Notes under the pieces: model-generated
Told to the model about the DNA's origin: nothing
What the model saw: the letters and a program-made list of their open reading frames with translations, nothing else
The model's database searches: none
Made by a program: the position numbers and the translations under genes
Origin: Ettlia oleoabundans
Lineage: Eukaryota > Chlorophyta > Chlorophyceae > Chlamydomonadales
Length of the DNA stretch: 64,000 bases
NCBI GenBank assembly: GCA_019693395.1
Contig: JAAMXP010000460.1
Span: 35,134-99,133 of the forward strand
Reading direction: 5' to 3'
In this document: positions 41,094-51,200 of the stretch, one piece after another
Position numbering within the stretch: the stretch's first letter is position 1
How the letters are laid out: every line of letters starts with the position of its first letter

Positions 41094-43036
41094 TCACCGC
41101 ACCTCCTCAGCTGCTGTGACTCCATCTGTTTGGCTGGTTAATTCCCCGCTGCCCTCCCGGTCCTTCTGTGACTCCTGCTGCTGCTGCTGCTGCTTCAAAT
41201 GCTGCTGGCGCTGCTTATACAGCTGCTGCGCCAGGTGCTGCACGTCCCAGGCTGCCTCAACGCTATACGTTCCAATAGCCTCCCGCCGCAGCGCAGTCAG
41301 GTGTGCCATAGAGCCCAGGGCGCGCCCCAAGTCATGTGCCAGAGAACGAATGTAGGTGCCCTTGCTGCACACCACACGAAAGTGCACCGCCTGCGGCTCG
41401 GCTGCATCCCGCCACAGGTCAAAGCGCTCCACTGCGAAGGACAAGGCGGCGCCCGACACACACACAACATACGGGGCGGTCAATGTCGGGGCAGAGCATA
41501 TATTCCATCTGCAACAAACCCAACATATGCAAAACATCCGCAGCATTCCAAATCCTGATGCAATCGCTGCTCCAGCCACCTGTGACTCTCCGCGGCTGTC
41601 GCTCCACCTCCTTGCCCTTGCGAGCCGCCTCGTACAGCTTCTGACCCTTCACCTGCACAGCCACAGTGCAAAGAGAGGTTCTGTCTACTTCTATGTTGCC
41701 TTCTGCTGCAACAAGTTGAGCAAACACGGAAAGGCTAAGACCGGCATTGAAATGGGCCGCTTTAGCATTGGCAATGCGGCGTCAGCATTCTTGATGAGTG
41801 AACGCCGTCCGCGTGCCACATGACACCTTGCAACACACACCACGGCCGCAGCACCACCTGGCTAGCAGTACCGCACCTTGATTGCCGAGTACATGGGAGG
41901 CAGCTGCTGAATCTCGCCAACCAGACCCTTCCGCGCCCGCATCAGATCTTCGTCTGCACACACAAACAAACTGCAAGCGCATCAGATGCAGGGTTACCAG
42001 TAGGAGAGGTGTTACTTAGCAAATCTTGGTCAACGTGCAGTGATCGCCAGCATAGTTTAATTGGCTTGCTGGAAAGTCCTGCCAGGTGCACCTGTGCTTG
42101 GCCGCCTTGTCGGTCACAGCATCGTCTTTCCTTCAACTGCTCTCACCAGTGATGTGCTCCCAGGGGGCGCGCTCCTCCACTGCTGTGTCTGCATCGTACG
42201 AGGGCGTGCCCTCCCCCAGCAGCATCGTACCGCTGTACTGCTTGCGCATAGCCATGAATGCATCAACTGCCTTGGTACCTCGCCCCACACACACGATCAG
42301 GAGCCCGGTGGCCATTGGGTCCAGCGTGCCTGCACAAAAGCGCATGTGAGTGCGCGTGTAATGACAAACACAGCAACACATAGGCAAAGGAATAAGCACT
42401 GGGAGAGGGTGCATGAGCAACTGGACGAGGGACCTAGCCAATAATGGAAGACATCTGGTGACTTTTCTATGAAGTGCCTTGGAGTACAAGGGTTAATGCA
42501 ACCCATAACAACTTCCTGGTCTGGATAGCTGCCTGGCTGAGTGACTGGCCAGCATGCGCTTCCACCGAACCCCACTAATGGGTCGCTGATCGATTCCACT
42601 TGCGTGCCTGCTTACCCCTGGCATCCAAACCCAGCCCACCTGCATGACCAACTTTCACTTCGCGGTTCTTCTTACGCAGCAGTGCTGCCAGTGCATGCCG
42701 CAGCTTGCTGCACACATCAAAGGAGGTCCACTCCTTTGGCTTATCCACCAGCAGCACGGCGTTGTCCCAAGCAGCAGGATCCTCAGGCACGGCTGGCGGA
42801 AGGATGGGTGTCGGCATTACGACCTGCTTCTTCTTCTTTGGAGTGTCGCTGCCACATTCGTGCTTCGCAGGGTGGTTAATAAGTGCCAATGGTTGGTTGT
42901 CCTGTTGCTGCGGCCCTGCTGCGGTCTGCTGCTCCCCCCTCACGATCACGGTAGCATCTCTGCCACTAGCCAAGCATGCAGACGTAGCCGCCACTCGCCG
43001 CCGCTTCAATAGTGGCTGCTGTACATTGTCTGCCAT
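41094..43036 (-). CDS. tRNA pseudouridine synthase, TruB family
   Basis: Five exons (43036-42640, 42329-42147, 41953-41877, 41652-41580, 41431-41094) join in phase to 355 residues. TruB enzymes turn U55 of tRNA into pseudouridine in the T-loop. Visible motifs: [19 protein letters not shown], the catalytic block [16 protein letters not shown] with its Asp (split by an intron), [36 protein letters not shown], and [19 protein letters not shown]. There is a 90-residue N-terminal extension with a basic KRRR cluster and a Gln-rich C-terminus. No PUA domain is seen, so it is more like bacterial TruB and yeast Pus4 than dyskerin. Compartment is uncertain. Confidence 0.92.
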
Positions 43037-43642
43037 TCGTACGACAGCGTGCGGCAGGCGGCAACCTGTGGGGGCAGTGGCGGCGGAAGCACTCGAAAGG
43101 TGTTGGCATGCTGATTGCTGCTGTCACGCATTGAATTTACAAAAATGTAAGCATCATTCACCTACGGCAACCCTGCCCAGCCCCAGCAGAGCTGCCATGC
43201 GTCAAGCCCTGGGAAGGGTATGCACTTTGCGGTGCTGACGACAGCGGCGAATGGCAGGGTGTGCAACACAAGAGGGGCATTCCGAAACGCTCTTGTAAAA
43301 ACTGCGGCGCTGTACGGCCGTACCCAGGTGGGCCCAGGACTAACCTGCGTCTTTCACAGACATTTTACGGCCAATCAATATCATCAAAGGTAACATAAAG
43401 CCCTTGGATCAGTCGAAAACATCATTCAGCTGCTGAACATATGGCAACACCGTTGGAATTGAGAAATAGGCGGCGTGAGGCACAGGCAAGTCGCCCGCCT
43501 TAGCCATGTCGCATAAAGCCTGCTGGGAAGTAGTGCCGCAAACCATTCCGCCTCCTTTTAACTTACCTGCCACCGCCTTGTCGCTGCTTGTGCAGCGAAC
43601 CGTGCGCCTAGCAGTCAACGCTGTCAACGCTGGGCTTGATGA
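43037..43642. promoter_or_regulatory. Divergent intergenic region TruB / CINP-like
   Basis: 606 bp between divergent start codons. No TATA box or other motif recognised, and no coding exon supported. Confidence 0.45.
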
Positions 43643-44529
43643 ATGGAAGGCAAGCTTTTAGCATTATCAGTGCATGCTACTGTCCCGTTAGATAGTTGCA
43701 GTGACAAGGAAAACTGTCTTAGAAACCAACGTGATTTGCACCGGTGCTCACATGTCATGCAGACCGCGGTCGGAGATGGCAAGCAGCATGCCACAGCGCT
43801 GACAAATGCTGTGCTCACGCAGTTGCACCTCCCAGCTATGCCCCTAACGCTGCTCAGTGACGTGCCAGACCTGCGCGAGGCAGCCACCGGCAAGCTCATG
43901 CAGCAGCAGGTGGCATCGCTCCAGGAACTGGCAGGCTGCTTGGTGCGGCTACAGGCTGCAGCTGCACAGCTTGCATACGCGGCAGGCAGTCTGCAGCAGC
44001 TGCTAGAAAAAGAGGCATCTGCACCGCTGTTGGCAGAGGGGGCAGTATTTGCCACACTGCCGCTGCACCTGCTGGGCCGCATATTTGAAGAGGTGCAGGG
44101 CATGCATGATGCCGAGTTGGGGGTGAAGGCCGCTGTGCTGCAAGGCTTTGAGCAGATACTGGGTGCGTGGCTGCTACAGCTCCTATCTGCCTTTGCTGCT
44201 GCCCTACTCAGGTACCTGCTGCAATGCTTGACCCATGTGCAACCACAGGCCTCCGCAGGGGAAACACCAGGCCATATTGAGCCCAGCAAATCAATCATGC
44301 GACCCCGTCTGCAGGCGAGCTACGAGCGGCAGAGGCGCGGGATGAACGCAGCAGCAGCGGCAGCGGTGGGGGATTTGGAGCGACAGGGCGAGTGGCTGTG
44401 CACAGTGAGGAGAAGCTGCGCAGCGTGATGCAGGTGTACCTGAGCGCCTGGATGCTGTCCCCACATGTGGATGAGCGGTGCGTGGAGGCACACCTGGCAC
44501 TCGTAGCCAGCGACATGAAGGGGTTCTAG
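43643..44529 (+). CDS. CINP-like protein (CDK2-interacting protein family)
   Basis: Two exons (43643-44162, 44315-44529) join in phase to 244 residues. The centre is a long helical region (LQELAGCLVRLQAAAAQLAYAAG...LLEKE), then LPLHLLGRIFEEVQGMHDAEL and the C-terminal block VYLSAWMLSPHVDERCVEAHL. The order and the last block resemble animal CINP (SYLSMWLHQPYVESD in human), a small coiled-coil protein tied to CDK2, CDC7 and ATR signalling. The match is short and from memory, so the name is a suggestion. The exon 2 acceptor at 44314 is the one that keeps frame and skips an apparent stop. The start ATG at 43643 has no strong support against a later one. Confidence 0.55.
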
Positions 44530-44838
44530 CACCTGGCTGTCTAGCACTGTTCTGTAAACCTAAGAGCTGTGGAGTATCATTGGTAGTTCATAAGCAGACC
44601 AATGGCAGGCTTATGGCAAAAAGCGCAGGATACTTGCCACAAACGGGAGTGACACCGCCGTGTAGCCTGGCCCCTGCAAGCCTTGGTTTCCATCCATCCT
44701 CACGTAGTTTGCTTGAGAGGTCACAAGTGTCGTGTCGTATGCTTGAGGAGTCACATTTATCTGTATAGAGCAAGCCAGCAGATACAACCACCTCAGGTCA
44801 TTCAGCACGCAGCCACAGCAGGGTGCCAGTCACTTGCA
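44530..44838. other. Convergent intergenic region CINP-like / SAP-Iojap
   Basis: 3' UTRs of two tail-to-tail genes, with TGTAA at 44553-44557 on the plus strand. Nothing else seen. Confidence 0.5.
44553..44557 (+). terminator. TGTAA polyadenylation signal for the CINP-like gene
   Basis: TGTAA 24 nt after the stop codon, a short 3' UTR. Confidence 0.45.
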
Positions 44839-46746
44839 TTACTGCAGGCTGTCGAGCGTGTGCAACGTCTTCTTGGGTGCCACACGCTCTATGTTTGAGC
44901 CGTCTGGCAGCCCCCACAGCTCCTCCAGCCCATACTCCTCACGGTAACTGCGGGGAGAGAGATGACTCAGTGTAAAGGGTCCAATGCTTGACAAAGCATT
45001 GAATGCCAGGGAACGTGGCGAAATAGGAGGCTGCATGGTTGTGGCAAATACGCCTGTGGATACACCTCACACCGTCTGCCAGGCCATCAGCACGTTGCAC
45101 CCTGCAGTCCTCACCCTTCCATGAAAACGTGGGCCACCACGCTCCCGGCATCCACCACCAGCCACTCTGAATCCTCCTGCAAGAAACAAGGGTGCAGCTG
45201 TGAACGACCACTCTCTCAACGGCAGAGCCCTGGTTGCACCCCAATTGACTTGTTTACGCGCCCTTCTGATCTGCTTGCCAGGCCAGCTCACCAGCGCTCC
45301 TTCAATGGTAGGTGCCACACCCGGCGCCACTTCCTTGGCCCGCGCCTTGAGCTTGTGCAGCAGCGCCGCAGCCAGCATATGCGCTAAGCGCTGGCTGCGT
45401 GCCGTGGCCAGTACCATCCAGTCAGTGAATGCGCAGCGGCCCCGCACATCAATAATGGCGATATCGTCAGCACGAGCTTCTGCACCCAGGGTTGGTGGGT
45501 GCATGAAACCAGAGGTTGGCGGCGGCAAGACAGGATGGCACACTGGAAGCTAAGGTCGCTAAGGTATCATAGCCCATCACGTACCATGGTCACTCTATGA
45601 GCAACCTGCATATGCGCGTTATCAACAGCGGCACAACCAGGCACACACAGTAAGCCAGTAGTACCCCATCCTACCCACCCATCCACCCACCGGCGAAGAT
45701 TTCTGCCACTTCCTGGGGCCCAAAGATCTGGCTGTACTCAGCCTGCTGCACCATGTGGCGGTGAGCTTCCCTCAAACTGGCCTCAGCCACCCCGTGCCCT
45801 CCTCGCTCGGCAGCTGCCGCCAGCCGCCGCGCCGCTGTCACCTCGGCGGCAACTTGCCGCCGACTGACCACCCTGCAGGCGGCCACACACAGCGGGAGAG
45901 CGAATCGAGCAGCACGACGCAAAACAGCTACTGCAGTGTACTAGCGCTGGAGATGGAGGTAAACAATCGGGCGCAACTGCTACCCAACCGACAACCAGCC
46001 AGCTTGCTACACCCATGCAGTCGAGCCGCCACAAGATTGTCTCACCCCTCCTTTACAGCCGCTGCGGCCCGCTTTAATGCTGCTGCCTCCTCCGCATTCT
46101 CCTCCTTGCTCTGCTCGCTAGCGCTGATTTCCAGCAGCCGGTCCACAAGGACTTCCTTTGTGCCACGGCTGTCAGCACCCAGCTGGCCAAGCAGCCCGCG
46201 CAGCTGGTCCACCCGCAGCGCACGGAGAGAGGTCTTGTTCAGGCGCTGCGGGCGCTTTCCACCAGGTTTGGCCGCGTCCAAAGCACGTAGCATGATCTCC
46301 ATTGCACTGGCGCTCCTGCACGAAAGGCCAGGGGCACAGCGGTCGTCAGGCAGGTGGAGTGGGGCCCCAACTGTCGCCAAAGCAGAATGCAGGTAAAGGG
46401 GGTTCGGCAGAATGCAAAGTAGCAGGCAGCAGCGTGTCGCAAGCACCACCTTCCCTGCGGCAGCTCACTTTCGCTGGCTCTCGTGCTGCAGCATGACCTC
46501 ATGCAGCCGCGGGTTCAAGGTGATAATGGTGTTGAGGTCAGGCAGCCTCAGCACCGGTTCAGGCTCTGCCAAAGCGTCGGCAGCAGCGGCAGCGGTGGCC
46601 CGGCGGCGGGCAGCGCTATATTGTCTGGACTTCTGGTCCTGCCATTGTTGCTCTAGCGTAGTTAGCAGCAGCGGCAGTGCACGCTCTTGCTGCAGGGGCT
46701 GCCCAAGCAGGCGCAGCTGTCGCATTTGCCTCGTCAATGCCAGCAT
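44839..46746 (-). CDS. SAP domain plus Iojap/RsfS ribosome-silencing domain protein
   Basis: Six exons (46746-46469, 46315-46046, 45863-45691, 45479-45292, 45176-45115, 44947-44839) join in phase to 359 residues. The C-terminal 120 residues are an Iojap/RsfS domain: DDIAIIDVRGRCAFTDWMVLATARSQRL, then EDSEWLVVDAGSVVAHVF and YREEYGLEELW. RsfS-type proteins bind uL14 of the large ribosomal subunit and block joining of subunits; in plants they work in plastids or mitochondria. Residues about 110-150 form a SAP-like helix-turn-helix (LRALRVDQLRGLLGQLGADSRGTKEVLVDRLLEI), normally a nucleic-acid-binding motif. The N-terminal 90 residues are Leu/Gln/Arg-rich and could include an organelle presequence. 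The exon 3 acceptor was chosen by phase. The fusion is supported only by splicing in silico. Confidence 0.8.
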
Positions 46747-46916
46747 TGTGTGTATCCTCTTGCATCACAACGCAAGCATGCAATGATTGCTGTTGCAACA
46801 ATCGGTCCGGTTCGTGTTTAGTGGCAAAGCATTAGCAAAGCATGACATGAACGATTGGTTTCGGGTGTCACCCTTCCTCGTTGCTCCTGATTGTTTGTGA
46901 TAAAAACATCGAGACT
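46747..46916. promoter_or_regulatory. Divergent promoter region SAP-Iojap / BORCS5-like
   Basis: 170 bp between divergent start codons, the tightest head-to-head pair in the window. Confidence 0.55.
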
Positions 46917-47879
46917 ATGGGGGGCTCCCTCAGCACTGCCGGGGCACATGAGGGCGTGGTTACCGTTCACGACACACCAGCGTCTTCCCAGCAGGACGAC
47001 GAGGCCTTCCTGAGGCAGCTGGTAGAGCTGCCACACGTAAGATTTGCACACCATGACGCCAGCGCCTCAACACTCACAGCCCCTCATTGCCTCCGCCTGC
47101 CTGCGGCCGCCATGCCCCCTGCCTGCAGTCCCTGCCCATCCTGCCCGACAGCATAGCAGAACCCAGTGGCATGTGGGCTAGAGCGCTGAGGAGCACAACC
47201 TCGCAAGCTGCCAGCAGCAGTAGGTTACCTTGCCAGGGCTAGTCAGGCTTACATGCATTGTTTGATGTTGTGGAGTTTGTGCCAATGGCACTGTGCGCTC
47301 CCACCCTGGCAGGCACGGGAGCTCCCATCCCGCAGTTGGATGCTGAGCCCTTCAAGCGGCTGGTCACCGAATACCAGCGCTTCACCCGGTGGCACTGCCG
47401 GCGCATTGTAGAGCAGCAGGCGAGCTGGCAGGCCGCCGACAGCCACTGTTAGCCCCTCCATCATGCTTGCTCTTGGTTGCTCTTTCTGTTTCAGATCGTT
47501 GAAAAAACAAGCAGCGGTCTGGCAAGCAGCTGCACTTTTATCGAGTCTTGCGGCATCTCCTTGTCCATGCTGACGAGGTTCCCTCAAGATCTGTTATGTG
47601 CAGGAGAAGCTGAATGCGGCAATCCCCAAAGTGGAGCAGCAGGCTTTCCACCTCCAACAACGAATGGCAGAGACGTGTCGAGCCAGGGCGGCAGAGGAGG
47701 CTAGCATGGCGGCCGTGGGTGCTGTGCAGCGGGAGCTGGAGGACCTGGCAGAGCGCCTGCAGCGCTTGGGCCACTCGCTGGCTGAGGTGGAACGCCAGAT
47801 GGCGGTGCAGCAGGCTCAACAGCAACCAGATCACGCGCAGGAGCCAGAAGCAGGAGAGCAGGAGAACAGACAGCAATAA
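46917..47879 (+). CDS. BORCS5-like N-myristoylated coiled-coil protein
   Basis: Four exons (46917-47036, 47129-47219, 47313-47419, 47604-47879) join in phase to 197 residues. It starts MGGSLS, which fits the N-myristoylation signal (Gly2, Ser6). SLPILPDSIAEPSG follows, then LDAEPFKRLVTEYQRFTRWHCRRIVEQQ and a coiled-coil tail rich in Glu and Gln. This order (myristoylated start, proline-containing linker, long coiled coil with a Y-Q-F core) resembles animal BORCS5/myrlysin of the BORC complex, which moves lysosomes along microtubules. The similarity is weak and from memory. The exon 2 donor (GTAGGT at 47220) is the least certain junction; intron 3 has a GC donor (47420). Confidence 0.5.
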
Positions 47880-48286
47880 AGGCCACTGATGCCTTGGCAG
47901 GCAACCTGTTGCTCAACAACTCGCCTAACCAGCTCAGCAGCCATCTCTGCTGTCGCAAGTAGCTGTCCACATAGTCGTCGAGCAGGGCAGCTATGACAAA
48001 GCCCTGCGCCCTTGAGACGCCCTGCGCCCTGAAGGCGCCCTTGTAGATGAAGGATACTGCAACGAGTGGTTTGGCTCGTATATCTTTGCCTGACCAACAT
48101 GAGGACTCATGGCCTGACGGAGGAATTGTGACACAGCATAAGATGTGGAGCTAAAGCAGAGGCGAAGAACAAAACGGAGAAGCAGTCCTACGGAGCGCAT
48201 GCATAATGGCACATAGGGTGTAGAGGATGGCAGGCTGCTTTCCAAAGCGACATTGCTGAAGCACAGCCAGTTCACACCTGCAGCCA
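47880..48286. other. Convergent intergenic region BORCS5-like / COPG
   Basis: 3' UTRs of two tail-to-tail genes. No coding exon or clear polyadenylation word recognised. Confidence 0.45.
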
Positions 48287-51200
48287 CTATGCTTCCTGTA
48301 TAATTGCGTGTATTGCCTCGGACACATCTGCTGACTCGCTGCGTACTGCCAGCTTCATGGCAACATTGCGCTGCGCATCGATGCCAAAGCTGAGCCGCAC
48401 AAGCGCCTGCGGGTGACAGGACCGTAAGGGGAAGGTGGGATGTAGGGGACAGCAGATGGGGCTTCACGAGTCAGGCAGGGCACTGTTGGCTATTGAGCTA
48501 TGACACGTGCGGCACAGGCTGCAGCAGCATGTGCCCTGCTTTGTCCTGCACCACTATTGCCCTGATGCTGGATCTGCTCCAGGCACAACCCACCTGCACA
48601 TCGCCCACCACCGTGCCCGACAGCAGCAGCGTGTGGCTGCGCGCATTTGGTGGCACCGCATCTGTGCCCTCGCACGCCTGCATGCCCAGGATGCGCCCCA
48701 CAGCCTCCACAGCCTCCTGCATACATAAATACAGCGGAACAATTTGAATATTAGAGTCTGTCAAATGCACTAGCTGTTTGAACAACCAGCAGAATTTCAG
48801 CGATGGCAAAACACGGGTGAGTTCAGCGTGCCCAGCATGTGCTGGCACGGGCCCCATACCCCCACCCACCAACCCCCACTCCCATGCCTCTCATGCTAGC
48901 TGCCACCAGCAGTAACATTGCAGCAAGCACCCCACCCAAGATAGCAGCATCACTGCACACCTCCACCCCAGCAATCACGCTTTCTTCAGCGCTACGGTAC
49001 CCCTCACTTCCCATCCATCCCCCACACATCTCATCCCTCGGCCCCTCCCCCGCGCAACCTGAAGCGATTCCCTCTGCCCGATGCCGTAGTCGTCCACCAT
49101 CTCGCTCTCAGCCGGCAGCGCCTCCCATGCTGCCCGGAAGTTGGGTGCGTATGCGGGTTTGATGTAGTCTGCAGGGCTGACCTCCACATCCTCCAGCTGG
49201 TACTCGTCCTCATACCCCTCCTCCTCAGCCTCACCTGGAGTGGGAGTTCGGGGGGTAAGGTGGAATGGAATGGGGGGAGGGTGCAATCATGATTGGTGCT
49301 CCTATCCCTCTCTCATGGCTAGCCAGTCAGCCAGCTGTTTAACAGTGTACTACACACAGCACCCAGGGTTTGCTACAGGGCCCATGCCACTGCTGTTCTC
49401 CATGCCATCCCACTGCTACATCATGCCCAGCAACACATCCACGCAGGTCAGGTCCCCAGCATGGCATCACACAGCAGACTCACCAGTGGTGGGATCAATC
49501 TCCTTGACCCTGAAGCGCAGTATGTTCATGAAGCGGCCCAGAGCCATGGAGCCCGGGGGGCGTGCCAGCACCACATACGTCTGTCCCATGCCTTCCTCCA
49601 CACCAGGCATCACCTTGAGCGGCAGCACCGACTCCTCGCTAAATTCTTCCTGCAAACACATTGGGCAGGAAGGATGCCAGGCAGGTGTCGAAGGTAGGTT
49701 GTGTGGCGAGGCTGTTGGAGGTGCCAGGCACACAGGCAGAGAGCAGGGTGGCAAAAACAAGGCGGTAGTTGCTGCAATGGCGTGGGGTGCAGGGCGGCAA
49801 AGAATCCAGGACATGTGGCATAGATGAAGGGGTATGGGGTGTAAGAGGTGTGCCTTGCCACGCTTCCTCCATATCACAGGTAAGGGTGCCTGCCCTTCTA
49901 CGATATGGCATCACCCAAGTTACACTGAATCCACCACCTGTGCATACTTCACCGCTTGTCGCATCACCTCATCAACCCCCAACCCACCAATAGCACACAA
50001 GGGAAAACAAACCAGCATGGGTAAGGCACAGCAAGCTGTCTGGCATGCATCTGTTCACTCACAGCGTCAGCCAGGTCCATGGTGACGCTCACATCCTCCA
50101 GCACCTGCTCCCGCACCGTGTTGGTGCAATTGAACTGGAACACGATGTGCCCCTCCAGCACGTGCCGCACACACACAACCTTGTACTCGGTCTCCTCCTC
50201 AGTGAGCTGCGGGGTAGGGAGAGTGAGTGACAGAAGGGCGAGGCTGAGGGCAAGGGGCAGGTTCAGGGCTGGACTGAATCCTGCCAGTGCCAGCTAAGCC
50301 TAATGAACATATGTGGCCTATGAGCTAAGCTGCAATGGCGCCAGAAATGCAACCCAGGCTGGCTTGCTGCAGCCACGCCAACTCAGCATGCCATGCACAA
50401 AAAGGACAACCAACAAGGTGAAACGCAAAACTCCATCTTTGGCTCCTTGCATCCCAGCCTGGGAAACACAGATCTGCCCCCTGAATGCACCTGCACCGCT
50501 GCACATGTCTTGAACACGGGTCCCAGCACCGCCAGCTGCGGCACCGCCTTGAGCATATCTGCGTACTCATCCGCCTGAGTCTCCGGCCCTGCGGTGCCGC
50601 TGAGCCCAGCTGCCACCGCCGCCGCCAAGCCCTGCGGCTTGGCCTTGGACTTGGCAGGTGAGGGGGCGACCACCTCGGGAATGCTTGACTGCACGCATGT
50701 CGAGCAGCAGGCAGGCACGCATCAGAAGGCTGGAAAGTTTGGCACATTGTTTTTAATAGGTGTGCAAGTGCTGGAAAGCAACAGCTAAAGAAGATATTGA
50801 ACTTGTATTTGTACCCCTGTGCCCACGGAGCACAAGGTGTACTTAAGCAGTAGTAGCTTTCCGCTTGGCTTCCTTTTTTGTTGACGTCATGTTCCTGCTC
50901 TTATAGCTGGAGGGGCCTCACAAACAGAGCACATGAGCTCATATATTCGTGCCGTTTTAGACAATCATGTGTCAAACAGAGCACGTGTACAAACAGTGCC
51001 ATCTGCCTTCCTTCAACTGCTGCCACCCACCAGGTCGAAGGGCTGCTGCGTGTCTCCCGACTCCAGGTAGCTCTGCAGCGCCGCCTCCAGGCCCTTGGCG
51101 GGGATGCGCCAGGCGGGGTCAACGCTCCCAGGGCCCTGAGGAGCCTGCTGAAGCTGGTACAGATAGAGCGTGGCACGGTCACGCACCTGCATGAGCAAAG

